NCBI GenBank assembly: GCA_025992315.1
Contig: DAJPHG010000001.1
Location: forward strand, 310,001 to 374,000
Direction: 5' to 3'
From: HGM10766 sp900757295
GTDB lineage: Bacteria; Bacillota_I; Bacilli_A; RF39; UBA660
DNA: 64,000 nucleotides
In this document: one piece after another, positions 34,216 through 43,552 of the stretch
Layout of the letters: every line of letters begins with the position of its first letter
How positions within the stretch are numbered: the first letter of the stretch is position 1
Notes under the pieces: generated by a model
What the model was told of the DNA's origin: nothing
Databases searched by the model: none
Seen by the model: only the letters and a program-made list of their open reading frames with translations
Made by a program: the position numbers and the translations under genes

Positions 34216-34660
34216 TATATTCACCATTTTCAAATTTTATGATTTTATCTACTCTTCTTATGTGTCTTTCTTCATTAGAAAATTCAGTATTTATAAAAGT
34301 TTTTATAATTTCTTTGATATCTTCAAAGTCTAATCTAGAAGAAAATGCTAGAATATTAGCATTATTATCTAATCTTGTCATTTTTGCTTCATAAACATTT
34401 TCAACATGAGCAGCACGGATACCTTTTACTTTATTAGCAGCGATGCTTACTCCAATTCCCGTATTACAAATTAATATTCCAAATTGAGCGTCATTATTAA
34501 CTACTGCTTTTCCTACTTTAAAAGCAAAATCAGGATAGTCATCTGTTGCAGTGTTAACTTTACTTAAATCTAAAATCTCGAATTGATTTTGAATTAAAAA
34601 TTCTATCACTTTCATTTTCATTTCTCGCCCTGCATGATCAGTTGCTATTGCTAATTTCAT
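34205..34660 (-). CDS. rpiB: Ribose-5-phosphate isomerase B
   Basis: A 151-residue RpiB/LacA/LacB-family sugar isomerase (IATDHAGREMKMKVIEFL; catalytic cysteine in FGILICNTGIGVSIAANKV; RAAHVENVYEAKMTRLDNNA). It interconverts ribose-5-phosphate and ribulose-5-phosphate in the pentose phosphate pathway. A galactose-6-phosphate isomerase subunit is less likely, since no partner subunit is nearby. Confidence 0.9.
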   Translation of the reverse strand: MKLAIATDHAGREMKMKVIEFLIQNQFEILDLSKVNTATDDYPDFAFKVGKAVVNNDAQFGILICNTGIGVSIAANKVKGIRAAHVENVYEAKMTRLDNNANILAFSSRLDFEDIKEIIKTFINTEFSNEERHIRRVDKIIKFENGEYNEL

Positions 34661-34691
34661 AATATTCTCCTCTTCTATTTTTATTATATCA

Positions 34692-34723
34692 TATAAAAAA
34701 TAAACTGAATATTCAGTTTATTT
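34692..34723 (-). terminator. Terminator after rpmE
   Basis: A near-perfect palindrome, arms AAATAAACTGAA and TTCAGTTTATTT within 34698-34723, followed by a T-tract on the minus strand. It overlaps the rpmE stop. Confidence 0.75.
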
Positions 34724-34924
34724 ATTTTCTTGGTTTAAACCAAATTTTTTATTAAATTTTTCTACAGTACCTGTTCTTTTAGCTTGTTGTTTACCAGTGT
34801 AAAATGAATGACATTTATCACAAACTTCTGCATGAAATTCTGGCATTGTAGATTTTGTTGTAAATGTAGCTCCACAAGCACATATTACCTTACAATCAAC
34901 TTGATTTGGATGAATATTTCTCAT
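34718..34924 (-). CDS. rpmE: 50S ribosomal protein L31 (zinc-binding form)
   Basis: A 68-residue protein with the four-cysteine zinc site (CKVICACGATF and EVCDKCHSFYTG), so it is the C+ type. RNIHPNQVDCKVIC is the usual N-terminus. The 93 bases upstream contain an inverted repeat ATGTTAT/ATAACAT (about 34943-34962) that could be part of a structured L31 leader. Confidence 0.95.
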   Translation of the reverse strand: MRNIHPNQVDCKVICACGATFTTKSTMPEFHAEVCDKCHSFYTGKQQAKRTGTVEKFNKKFGLNQENK

Positions 34925-35017
34925 ATTATTTCTCCTTCCGCCATGTTATATTAAATAACATAGTAATTTTTCGTTCCTCTGTATTATATCATAAAATTTA
35001 CTTTTATCAATATTTTT

Positions 35018-36271
35018 TTATATTTCCTCTATTTTAATTATACCGCCTACATCACTTAATTTTCCTACTATATTTTCGTATCCTCTTAAGATATGTTCAA
35101 TGTTAGTTATAATAGTTGTTCCATCAGCTATCATACCTGCAACTAGCATAGCTGCTCCAGCTCTTAAATCTGTAGCTATTACTTCTTTACCTTTTAAAGG
35201 AGTTTTGCCTTTAATAATGGCTCTTTTGTCAAATAATTTTATATCTGCTCCCATAGAATTTAAGTGTTTAATATGACGCATTCTATTTTCATAAATTGTT
35301 TCTTCAAAAATACATTCGCCATCACATTGAGTTAAAAGAGTACTCATAGGCTGGCCTAGATCTGTTGGAAATCCTGGATAAACTAATGTTTTTACATTAA
35401 CTGATTTTAAGTTATCACTTTTATTAACAATAATGTCACAACCATTTACTTCAAAGTTTGCTCCTGCTTCTTTTAACTTAGTTAAAACAGATTCTAAATG
35501 TTCTTTTATAATTCCTTCTAATATTAAATTTTTGCCTAATAAACTACCAATCATAAGATAAGTTCCTGCTTCTATTCTATCAGGTATTACTTCAACTATT
35601 CCATTTATTAGATTATCTACTCCCACAATTTTTATTTCACTAGTACCTGCTCCATATATTTTGGCACCCATAGAATTTAAAAATGCTGCAACATTTACAA
35701 TTTCTGGTTCCATGGCTGAATTATAAATGTGAGTTATACCTTTAGCTTTTACAGCAGCAAACATGATGTTTAAAGTTGCTCCTACGCTTGCTACATCTAA
35801 AAATATTTCTGCTCCATGCAAATCTGGTGCATCAATGATATATTTATCATCTATTTGTTCTATATTCGCACCCATTTTTTCAAATCCTTTTAAATGTAAA
35901 TCTATTGGTCTAGATCCTATATTACATCCACCTGGAAAAGATATTTCTACATGTTTATATTTTGTTAATAAAGTACCCATATAATAGTAAGATGCTCTAA
36001 GTTTAGTAGAATACTCGTTAGTTATTTCTTTATTTTGGACAGCTTTATTATTTATTTTGATTGTATCATTGATAAATGAAATTTCACTTCCTAAATATTC
36101 TGTTATTTTTTTTAAATTATCAACGTCACTTATTTTAGGAACATTATAAATAACTGCTTCATTAGAAGCTAGTATAGCTGCTGGTATTAATGCAACAACA
36201 GAGTTTTTTGCTCCACCTATTTTTATTTTTCCTGTTAACTCATGTTGCCCCTCTATTACTAATCTTTTCAT
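35018..36271 (-). CDS. murA: UDP-N-acetylglucosamine 1-carboxyvinyltransferase
   Basis: A 417-residue EPSP-synthase-fold enzyme, first committed step of peptidoglycan synthesis. The catalytic cysteine is in FPGGCNIGSRPIDLH; GGAKNSVVALIPAAILAS near the N-terminus and ATDLRAGAAMLVAGMIADG near the C-terminus are typical. The cysteine implies fosfomycin sensitivity of this copy. Position beside spoIID is the Bacilli murAA site. Confidence 0.95.
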   Translation of the reverse strand: MKRLVIEGQHELTGKIKIGGAKNSVVALIPAAILASNEAVIYNVPKISDVDNLKKITEYLGSEISFINDTIKINNKAVQNKEITNEYSTKLRASYYYMGTLLTKYKHVEISFPGGCNIGSRPIDLHLKGFEKMGANIEQIDDKYIIDAPDLHGAEIFLDVASVGATLNIMFAAVKAKGITHIYNSAMEPEIVNVAAFLNSMGAKIYGAGTSEIKIVGVDNLINGIVEVIPDRIEAGTYLMIGSLLGKNLILEGIIKEHLESVLTKLKEAGANFEVNGCDIIVNKSDNLKSVNVKTLVYPGFPTDLGQPMSTLLTQCDGECIFEETIYENRMRHIKHLNSMGADIKLFDKRAIIKGKTPLKGKEVIATDLRAGAAMLVAGMIADGTTIITNIEHILRGYENIVGKLSDVGGIIKIEEI

Positions 36272-36325
36272 AATACCACCCTTCTTCTAATTAATTATAT
36301 CAAATGTAAAAGATATAGTTAATAA

Positions 36326-36862
36326 TTAATTAAACAAATTTCTTACAGCCACAAAAACTAAAAGTAAGAAACCTATAAATGTTGCTATCTTTCCCATTTT
36401 TTCTTGAGAATATTTGCCAATAACTAAGCCTAGAAAAGTAAAACTAAAACTTGTTACTGCAAATGTTGATGAGGCTAAAAATATATTGTCTGTTAATGTT
36501 TTTAAACCAATTCCAGTTATAAAAGAATCAATACTAACGCTAAAAGCAAATGCTAATATACCTAAAAAATTAATTGAAAAATTCACCTCTTCATTTTTTA
36601 TTAAATCTTGTAGCATAAGTAAAGCAATAATTAGTAAAATTGAAGACTCTAATATATTATGACTGAAAGGAATAAAACATAAAACTGCTTTACCAATTAA
36701 CATTCCTAATAGAGGCATTATAAAATGCATTATTCCTACGATTATAGCAATTAGGATTATTTTTTTAGATTTAATATTTAGTGTGCCTATACTTAAAGAT
36801 AAGGAAAATGTATCCATACTTAAAGCAATACCTATAGTAAATAACATTATTATTGAATACAT
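36326..36862 (-). CDS. mntP: Manganese efflux pump MntP
   Basis: A 178-residue protein with six membrane helices in two repeats, each with the metal-site aspartate (GIALSMDTFSLSLSIG and AFSVSIDSFITGIGLK). It exports excess manganese. Synteny with prfA-spoIIR-murA as in Bacillus ywlD supports the call. No yybP-type riboswitch is visible in the short leader. Confidence 0.88.
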   Translation of the reverse strand: MYSIIMLFTIGIALSMDTFSLSLSIGTLNIKSKKIILIAIIVGIMHFIMPLLGMLIGKAVLCFIPFSHNILESSILLIIALLMLQDLIKNEEVNFSINFLGILAFAFSVSIDSFITGIGLKTLTDNIFLASSTFAVTSFSFTFLGLVIGKYSQEKMGKIATFIGFLLLVFVAVRNLFN

Positions 36863-36902
36863 AAAAAATCCTCCTAAATAATTATATTTCAGGAGTTATA
36901 TT

Positions 36903-37433
36903 TTATTTACTAAACTTATCTATTATTTTTTTTACAAAAAATTGATATTCAACGTCTTCAGTATTATTTTCGTCCGCTTCTAATAGACATAAAGGTGGGA
37001 ATAAAACACACCACCAATTTTTTCCATTTCCTTGACCTAATGTTACTACTAATGATTCATAATTTCCTGCTTTATAATCTACACCTTTAAATGTTTTTTC
37101 AGGAAAATAATTAAGACCATAATTAACATTATAATTTTGATTTGTGTTGTTAGTTGCTAATGTATTTTTAACATTATTTTTAATTTGCTCTTGATTATTT
37201 TGAATTAAGTTTCGAGATTCTTCATATGATGATGAACTTTTTAATATTTGACTTAATTCTTGATTTAAAGAGTCTCTTACTTTTATTTTTATATTTTGAT
37301 CGTCTTTTGAATCACTATTAGCTATAACACGAAATCTTATAGCTTCTTGTGGTATTAATATATTCTTAGTTTCTTCTTTAGGAATTAGATATATTGTTAA
37401 TATTATTAAAACTATTATTAGAATTTTTTTCAT
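36903..37433 (-). CDS. spoIIR: Stage II sporulation protein R
   Basis: A 176-residue protein with an N-terminal membrane helix and the SpoIIR signatures IPQEAIRFRVIANSDSKDDQ, KVRDSL and NWWCVLFPPLCLLE. In spore formers it is secreted from the forespore and triggers SpoIIGA to process pro-sigma-E in the mother cell. Its ribosome site lies in the arm of a strong hairpin (37439-37474). Confidence 0.93.
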   Translation of the reverse strand: MKKILIIVLIILTIYLIPKEETKNILIPQEAIRFRVIANSDSKDDQNIKIKVRDSLNQELSQILKSSSSYEESRNLIQNNQEQIKNNVKNTLATNNTNQNYNVNYGLNYFPEKTFKGVDYKAGNYESLVVTLGQGNGKNWWCVLFPPLCLLEADENNTEDVEYQFFVKKIIDKFSK

Positions 37434-37438
37434 AATAA

Positions 37439-37474
37439 AATGTTACCTTTCTAATTTATATATGAGGTAACATT
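37439..37474 (-). promoter_or_regulatory. 10-bp hairpin covering the spoIIR ribosome-binding site
   Basis: Perfect arms AATGTTACCT (37439-37448) and AGGTAACATT (37465-37474) between the prmC stop and spoIIR start. On the minus strand the 3' arm holds AAAGG, about 12 bases before the ATG. It may be a terminator for prmC or a fold that limits spoIIR translation on the read-through message. Confidence 0.5.
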
Positions 37475-37481
37475 CTTTTAT

Positions 37482-38216
37482 TTATTCACAATTATTAAAA
37501 ATAAACACATATCTATAAAAGTTTTGATAGTCTTGTTCAACTTTTATAATAGCATCAGGAAAAAGTTGTTTAAAAATTTCTCTTATTTTAGAAGCTTGTT
37601 CATAACCAATTTCTAAAGCTATGATGCTTTTTTTATTTGCTATATTCTTACTTATTTGAGCGATTTTCTCATAAAATTCTAAACCCTCATTATCAGCAAA
37701 TATTGCATTTTGAGGTTCATACTTGGTTTGAATATCTACAATTTGATTTTTATTTACATATGGTGGATTACTTATAATTAAATCATATTTACCACTAAAC
37801 TTATCTTTTAAGATATCTTTTTGTTCTAAATGTAATTCTACATCATTAAGTTTCATGTTTTCTTGACATTTATTTAATGCTTTTGAAGAAATATCAATAG
37901 CTTTTATAGTTGATAGTGGATATTTATGTTTTAATGTTATAGCTATACATCCACTACCAGTAGCTAGATCTATAATTTGCATATTGTTATTAAAATTATA
38001 TTTTTTTAAATAATTTATTGTTTTTTCTATTAAATATTCAGTTTCAAATCTGGGGATAAGTACAGAGTTATCCACATTTATTTTATAGCCATAAAAATCT
38101 ACATATCCAATTAAATATTGGATAGGATATCCTTCTTCTACTTTCTTTAAAATTTCATCTAAATTATCAGGATATTTTTCTTTTAATAATTTTAGATCAT
38201 TATCAGTTATTTTCAT
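37482..38216 (-). CDS. prmC: Release factor glutamine methyltransferase
   Basis: A 244-residue methyltransferase with the SAM motif IIDLATGSGCIAITLK and the catalytic ISNPPYV, preceded by VLIPRFETEYLIE. It methylates the glutamine of the GGQ motif in release factors; the gene overlaps prfA by one base, as is usual. The N-terminal helical domain is shorter than in E. coli PrmC (about 277 residues). Confidence 0.93.
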   Translation of the reverse strand: MKITDNDLKLLKEKYPDNLDEILKKVEEGYPIQYLIGYVDFYGYKINVDNSVLIPRFETEYLIEKTINYLKKYNFNNNMQIIDLATGSGCIAITLKHKYPLSTIKAIDISSKALNKCQENMKLNDVELHLEQKDILKDKFSGKYDLIISNPPYVNKNQIVDIQTKYEPQNAIFADNEGLEFYEKIAQISKNIANKKSIIALEIGYEQASKIREIFKQLFPDAIIKVEQDYQNFYRYVFIFNNCE

Positions 38217-39271
38217 TATTGTTCTGCAAGTTTTCTTTTTTGATCTTCAGTTATTAAAGCCTCAATAATTTTTTCTATATCACCTTGCATTACTTTGTCT
38301 AATGTATTAACTGTAAAGCCTATACGATGATCTGTTACTCTGTTTTGTGGATAATTATATGTTCTAATTTTTTCGGAGCGATCGCCAGTACCTATTTTAC
38401 TTCTTCTTTCTGCTCCTACTTCTTTATCTCTTTCTTGTAATTTTAGATCATATAAACGTGCTTGTAGTATTTTAAAAGCCTTTTCTTTGTTTTTAATTTG
38501 GCTTCGTTCAGTTTGAGAATAAACTATTATACCAGTTGGAAGATGGGTTAATCTAACTGCTGAATCAGTTGTATTTACTCCTTGTCCTCCACAACCACTA
38601 CTTCGAGTAATATCAATTCTAACATCATTCATATCTAATCCAGCATCAACTTCTTCTACTTCTGGCATTACTAAAACTGTAGCAGTTGATGTATGAACTC
38701 TTCCTTGAGTTTCAGTTACAGGTACTCTTTGAACTCTATGGGCTCCACTTTCATACTTTAATTTTGAATAGACATTATCTCCTTTGATCATGAAACTAAT
38801 TTGAGAAAAACCACCGGCATCACTTTTTTCTTCTTGCATAATTTCAATTTTCCAACCTTGTTTTTCAGAATATTTTTTATACATATCAAAAAGGTCTCCA
38901 GCAAATATGTTGGCTTCATCTCCACCTGCTGCTCCTCTGATTTCCATGATAATATTTTTATCATCATTTTCATCCTTTGGAATTAACAATATTTCTAATT
39001 CTTTTGTTAAAATTTCTTTTCTTTCTTCCAAGTTTTCTATTTCTAATTGAGCCATTTGAGCAAGTTCTTTATCTGCTAGCATTTCTTTTGAACCTGCTAT
39101 TTCTTCTAAAATATGTTTGTATTCTTTATATTTTAAAACAACTTCCTCTAAATTTTTATGTTCTTTAGATAATTCTTTCATTTTATTATAATCATTTAAT
39201 ATTTCTGGTTTAGTTAGCTCTTCACTTAATTGATTATATTTATTGGTTATGTCTTCTAATCTTTCTATCAT
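38216..39271 (-). CDS. prfA: Peptide chain release factor 1
   Basis: A 351-residue RF1 with GGQ in SGCGGQGVNTTDSAVRL, the motif that drives peptide release, and the PVT-type codon-reading motif in RVPVTETQGRVHT, so it reads UAA and UAG. Start follows a short gap from rpoE. Confidence 0.96.
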   Translation of the reverse strand: MIERLEDITNKYNQLSEELTKPEILNDYNKMKELSKEHKNLEEVVLKYKEYKHILEEIAGSKEMLADKELAQMAQLEIENLEERKEILTKELEILLIPKDENDDKNIIMEIRGAAGGDEANIFAGDLFDMYKKYSEKQGWKIEIMQEEKSDAGGFSQISFMIKGDNVYSKLKYESGAHRVQRVPVTETQGRVHTSTATVLVMPEVEEVDAGLDMNDVRIDITRSSGCGGQGVNTTDSAVRLTHLPTGIIVYSQTERSQIKNKEKAFKILQARLYDLKLQERDKEVGAERRSKIGTGDRSEKIRTYNYPQNRVTDHRIGFTVNTLDKVMQGDIEKIIEALITEDQKRKLAEQ

Positions 39272-39297
39272 TAATTTTCAACTCTTTCCTATGTTAA

Positions 39298-39726
39298 TTA
39301 ATTAACATTTTCTTCATCGTCTTCGTCAATAACAGCAAAGTCTTTTAAATCATCTTCTACAATATCATCTGTTTCGTCTGTTTCTTCAAATATATCCTCT
39401 TTTTTATCGTTTTCTTCTACTTCTACATCATCTTCAATGTAAGAATCGTCATCATCGTCATCAATGATTACTTTTTTACTATGATTATCTCTTAAATCCC
39501 AAAAACCATTTTCTAACATTATGAATCTTTTTTCTGTTGATAATAATTCAAAAAAATCTGCTATTTTATTTTCAAATACATCATCACCTAAAGATAGTAA
39601 ATCGCATACTTCTTTAAATAAGTTATTTATTTTCATTTTTGTTCCAGCTTCTTTTAAAATTAAATAAGCTAGGTCATCATATGACATTAATTCTAAATCT
39701 TCTTTTTTAATATCTTTAATTTTCAT
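39298..39726 (-). CDS. rpoE: RNA polymerase delta subunit
   Basis: A 142-residue protein with the N-terminal HARE-type winged helix (SYDDLAYLILKEAGTKMKIN, FIMLENGFWDLRD) and a C-terminal tail made almost only of D, E and N/K. Delta is a Firmicutes-specific subunit that loosens polymerase-nucleic acid contacts and speeds recycling. Confidence 0.92.
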   Translation of the reverse strand: MKIKDIKKEDLELMSYDDLAYLILKEAGTKMKINNLFKEVCDLLSLGDDVFENKIADFFELLSTEKRFIMLENGFWDLRDNHSKKVIIDDDDDDSYIEDDVEVEENDKKEDIFEETDETDDIVEDDLKDFAVIDEDDEENVN

Positions 39727-39805
39727 AAAAAAACCCTTTCAAAAAATTATATCTTCAACATTATACGATATTTTTATATAAATGTGTGAATTTTTTAATA
39801 AATAT

Positions 39806-40156
39806 TTATTTTTTTACAATAATAAGTTTATTTAAAGTATCATCTGTTTCTATGTCATATATTATTTCTAAGGTGTTTTCATCTATTTTATACGTAGCAT
39901 AATTTACTTTTATGTCAAATATAATATCTTCTTTTTTTAATTTATATGTACATGTATTATTATCTTGATTTAATAATAATTTAAACTCATATTCATCATT
40001 ACTTCTTTGAAATAATATATTTTTATCAGTTATTTCTATTTTTGTATTTACATCATCTTTATAATCTATAATATTATTATTATATTTTGCTGTTACATTT
40101 GTTTTTTTTAAATATAAATTATTATTCTTATATAATTCTATATCTATAAGTTCCAT
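39806..40156 (-). CDS. DUF1934-like beta-barrel protein
   Basis: A 116-residue protein predicted to be nearly all beta-strand (NNIIDYKDDVNTKIEI, YEFKLLLNQDNNTCTYKL, FDIKVNYATYKIDENTLEII). Length, strand pattern and a place just upstream of rpoE resemble the YwiB/DUF1934 family of Bacilli. Function unknown; the assignment is by pattern only. Confidence 0.5.
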   Translation of the reverse strand: MELIDIELYKNNNLYLKKTNVTAKYNNNIIDYKDDVNTKIEITDKNILFQRSNDEYEFKLLLNQDNNTCTYKLKKEDIIFDIKVNYATYKIDENTLEIIYDIETDDTLNKLIIVKK

Positions 40157-40277
40157 TTATGCCTCCTAAGTAAGTCATTATATCACTGTATAAAAGCAAA
40201 CACAACTTAAAGCTATTATTTTAAAAAATCACATTATATTTTTGAAGTTTTTTTTCATAATAAGACTAGGTGAGAAT

Positions 40278-42221
40278 ATGAAAAAAGTTAGCTTCTTTAT
40301 CAAATCTTGTATTTTTTTAACTGTTATTGGTATTTTGGCTATTATAGGATTGTACACTTATGCTTTTTTTAGTCCAAAAATCGAATTAAAAAGTACTAAT
40401 CAATATTATATTTATGATAATAATAAAGAATTAGTTTATGAAGGTAGTAAAACAAGCGAGTGGGTTAGTTTAAATAATATATCTGAGTATTCTAAAGATG
40501 CAGTTATTAGCATTGAAGATAAAAATTTCTATAAACATAAAGGGTTTGATTATTTAAGAATTGTTAAAGCTTTAATTAGTAATTTAAAGAATAAGAATAT
40601 TGTTCAAGGCGCTTCTACGATTTCTCAACAATATATAAAAAATATGTATTTAAGTTTTGATAAAACATGGAAAAGAAAAATAGAGGAGGCATTTTTAACT
40701 TTAGAATTAGAAATGCATTATGATAAAGATGAAATTTTAGAAGGGTATGTTAATACTATTAATTATGGTCAAGGAAATTTTGGAATTGAAAATGCTAGTC
40801 AATATTATTTTAATAAGAAAGCTAAAGATTTAAGTTTGGAAGAAGCTATTATGTTAGCAGGAATCCCTAAAAATCCTAATAATTACAATCCTGTTAGCAA
40901 TATAGATAAATGCATCAAAAGAGCTAATGTTGTTGCTAAAACTATGTTAGATAATAATTATATTACTGAAAAACAATATAAGGATTTAAACTTTAGTAAT
41001 GTTAATATTGTAGGGAAGAAAAGTAATAACAATTTACAAATGTTAATGTATTATCAAGATGCTGTTATTGATGAATTAAAAACTCTAAAAAATATTCCTT
41101 CTTCATTAATTGAATCAGGAGGGTTAAAAATATATACAACTCTAAATTTAGAAGCTCAAAAATCACTTGAAGAATCAATTTTAAATAATATGAGTGATTC
41201 TAGCAATTTACAAGTAGCAAGCATTGTTATTAATCCAAATAATGGGGGAGTTGAGGCTTTAACTGGAGGCTTAGATTATTCTAAAAGTCAATTTAATAGA
41301 GCAATTAGTTCTAAAAGGCAAGTTGGTTCTACTATGAAACCAATTCTTTATTATTCAGCCTTAGAAAATAATTTTACATCTGCTACTACTTTTTTATCTG
41401 CTCCAACAACTTTTAATTTAGCTAATAATCAAAGCTATGCACCGTCTAATTTTAATGATAAGTATGCTAATAAGGATATAACTATGGCTGCAGCGATTTC
41501 TTATTCTGACAATATATATGCTGTTAAGACACATTTGTTTTTAGGCGAAGATAACTTAGTAAAAACTGCTAAAAAAATGGGCATTACTACTAAATTAACC
41601 GCTAACGCTTCTTTACCTTTGGGTACTAGTGAAATATCTATGTATGATTTTGCTAATGCTTATACAACTTTAGCTAGTGGGGGATATAAACGTAAATTGC
41701 ATTTTATTAAAAAAGTAGAGGATCTAGATGGTAATACTTTATATGAGTTTAAAGATAAAAAAGATTTAGTATTAAATGAAAATTATGTATTTATATTAAA
41801 TGAATTACTAACATCAACATATAATAGTGCTTTTATAGATTATAATAATCCTACTGTTATGAGTTTATCTAGTAAATTAAATCAAAAATATGCTATAAAA
41901 ACAGGATCTACAGGAACTGATTGTTGGATAGTAGGGTACAATAAAAGAAATCTTATGTTAGTTTGGAACGGCTATGATGATAACAGAGAAGTAGAAGTAA
42001 AAGATGGAAGTTATTCTAAAAATATTTGGTTAGAAACTATGAATAAAATAAATACTAAAAATGATTGGTATACTGCACCTAAAAATATAATAGGGATGCC
42101 GTTAAATGCTATAACTGGCAAGTATGATAATTCTAGTAAAAATTCTAATATTTTTTATTTTGTTAAAGGAACAGAGCCGGGCGGTAAGGATGAAATTATT
42201 GTATCAAAAAATAGTAATTAA
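40278..42221 (+). CDS. Class A penicillin-binding protein (transglycosylase/transpeptidase)
   Basis: A 647-residue protein from the ATG at 40278 (AGGTGAG upstream; the longer frame from 40242 lacks a ribosome site). One N-terminal membrane helix, then a GT51 domain (SIEDKNFYKHKGFDYLRIVK, GASTISQQYIKNMYLS) and a transpeptidase domain with STMK (catalytic serine), SYSDN and KTGSTGTD. It polymerises and cross-links peptidoglycan. It reads towards oriC, so it is transcribed against the replication fork, unlike its neighbours, and converges on the noc gene with one base between. Confidence 0.92.
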   Translation: MKKVSFFIKSCIFLTVIGILAIIGLYTYAFFSPKIELKSTNQYYIYDNNKELVYEGSKTSEWVSLNNISEYSKDAVISIEDKNFYKHKGFDYLRIVKALISNLKNKNIVQGASTISQQYIKNMYLSFDKTWKRKIEEAFLTLELEMHYDKDEILEGYVNTINYGQGNFGIENASQYYFNKKAKDLSLEEAIMLAGIPKNPNNYNPVSNIDKCIKRANVVAKTMLDNNYITEKQYKDLNFSNVNIVGKKSNNNLQMLMYYQDAVIDELKTLKNIPSSLIESGGLKIYTTLNLEAQKSLEESILNNMSDSSNLQVASIVINPNNGGVEALTGGLDYSKSQFNRAISSKRQVGSTMKPILYYSALENNFTSATTFLSAPTTFNLANNQSYAPSNFNDKYANKDITMAAAISYSDNIYAVKTHLFLGEDNLVKTAKKMGITTKLTANASLPLGTSEISMYDFANAYTTLASGGYKRKLHFIKKVEDLDGNTLYEFKDKKDLVLNENYVFILNELLTSTYNSAFIDYNNPTVMSLSSKLNQKYAIKTGSTGTDCWIVGYNKRNLMLVWNGYDDNREVEVKDGSYSKNIWLETMNKINTKNDWYTAPKNIIGMPLNAITGKYDNSSKNSNIFYFVKGTEPGGKDEIIVSKNSN

Positions 42222-42222
42222 G

Positions 42223-43437
42223 TTATTTTTCAATCTTAATTACTATTTGATATTTATCGTCTAAATCTATTTCATCGACATCTATATTAAAGCCTTTTTC
42301 TTTAAGGTTTTCTATAGTATCTCTTGTTTGATTAATTGCACTTTTTAAATCTAGTCCAACTGCTTCTTTTTGCTTTTCTTCATAATCAGGATCTAATAAT
42401 TCAACTTGGTCCATAGGATCAAATAAAGTTTCTAACTCTGAATCATTTTGACTTACTGAAGGAGTTTGAGGAACAACAGGTTCTTCTACAGTAGGTGTTG
42501 TTGGTGCCGGTGTTGCTGGCAAATCAAAGTTAAAGAATTTATTATCATCAATAGTTGGCATACTATTAGCTGGTGTTTGCATTGTTGGAGGAGTTGTATT
42601 AAAAATGGAATCATTATTAGACGTAGTTGTTGATAAATTTACAGGCTCATCTTCAAGAAAGTTAAAGAATTTATTTTGATTCTTTGGTTCACTTGATGAT
42701 GGTTGTGGTGATGCCTCATTTGTAATAGGAGCTTGAGGATCATTAAAGAATCTATTATTAGTAATATCCTGTGAATTATTTTTAATATTTTCTATATTAG
42801 GTGTAATTGAAATTAATGGGTCTTCTGGAGCAGAATTTTGCTCTTTTTTGATTTCTACATCTAATTGTCTTACTGTTAAACGTTCATTAATAATTCGATT
42901 TAACCAATATCTTTGTTTTTCTTTAGATTCTATTGATAATAAACTGCGGGCATGACGTTCAGATATTTTGCCATTTAATAAGGCTTGTTGAACTTCTTCA
43001 TCTAAACTTAATAATCTTAGTTTATTGGCTATTGCTGGTTGAGATAAACCCATTTTTTTGGCAAGTTGTTCTTGGGTTAAATATCCTTTATCTAATATAT
43101 TTTTATAAGAACGTGCTTCTTCGATTGCTGTTAAATCTTTACGTTGAACATTTTCAACTAATGCTACTTCAGCACTCGCTTGATCATCTATATTAGATAA
43201 AATTGCTGGAACTGTTGTTAAGCCAGCCATACCTGCAGCACGGAATCTACGTTCACCAGCGATAATTTCATATTTTTGACCCATTTTTCTTAATACTAAT
43301 GGTTGGATAATTCCATGTTCTTTAATAGAAGCAGCTAGTTCTTCTAATTCTTTTTCATCAAAATTCATTCTTGGTTGAAATTGATTAGGTATTATGTCAC
43401 TTAAAGCTATTTGCAATACCTCTCTATTTGTATTCAT
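42223..43437 (-). CDS. noc: Noc-like nucleoid occlusion protein (ParB family) with FFNF-repeat linker
   Basis: A 404-residue ParB-family CTPase. The ParB core (IIQPLVLRKMGQKYEIIAGE, RRFRAAGMAGLTTVPAIL, ALVENVQRKDLTAIEEA) and HTH (LTQEQLAKKMGLSQPAIANK) occupy 1-200. SQPAIANKLRLL and KISERHARSLL are closer to Noc than to Spo0J, and the gene sits beside rsmG as noc does in Bacillus. Noc-type DNA sites occur at 62328, 62357 and 63793. A ~140-residue P/T/N-rich linker carries NNRFFND (227-233) and NKFFNF (255-260, 299-304). The N-terminal membrane helix of Bacillus Noc is absent. A Spo0J role is the alternative. Confidence 0.78.
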   Translation of the reverse strand: MNTNREVLQIALSDIIPNQFQPRMNFDEKELEELAASIKEHGIIQPLVLRKMGQKYEIIAGERRFRAAGMAGLTTVPAILSNIDDQASAEVALVENVQRKDLTAIEEARSYKNILDKGYLTQEQLAKKMGLSQPAIANKLRLLSLDEEVQQALLNGKISERHARSLLSIESKEKQRYWLNRIINERLTVRQLDVEIKKEQNSAPEDPLISITPNIENIKNNSQDITNNRFFNDPQAPITNEASPQPSSSEPKNQNKFFNFLEDEPVNLSTTTSNNDSIFNTTPPTMQTPANSMPTIDDNKFFNFDLPATPAPTTPTVEEPVVPQTPSVSQNDSELETLFDPMDQVELLDPDYEEKQKEAVGLDLKSAINQTRDTIENLKEKGFNIDVDEIDLDDKYQIVIKIEK

Positions 43438-43509
43438 AAGCTAATGCCCCTTTTTATTTTATTCTATAATTAATTGTAACATATTTTTTCTTTTTTTCAA
43501 TTATTTTAT

Positions 43510-43552
43510 TATATAAAAAAACCAAAAAAATATGTTTATTTTAATGGTTTCT
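43510..43552 (-). terminator. Weak terminator after rsmG
   Basis: Arms AAACCA (43519-43524) and TGGTTT (43545-43550) with a T-tract on the minus strand. Confidence 0.4.

Noticed and set aside
34943..34962. Inverted repeat ATGTTAT/ATAACAT before rpmE as a riboswitch
   Set aside because: One short stem without further structure; no known riboswitch pattern is visible.
36863..36902. Manganese riboswitch upstream of mntP or spoIIR
   Set aside because: The gaps are too short and lack the conserved loop motifs.
42223..43437. Call as Spo0J (ParB) serving the parS sites
   Set aside because: Neighbourhood beside rsmG without a soj gene, Noc-like HTH sequence and nearby Noc sites favour Noc; not excluded.
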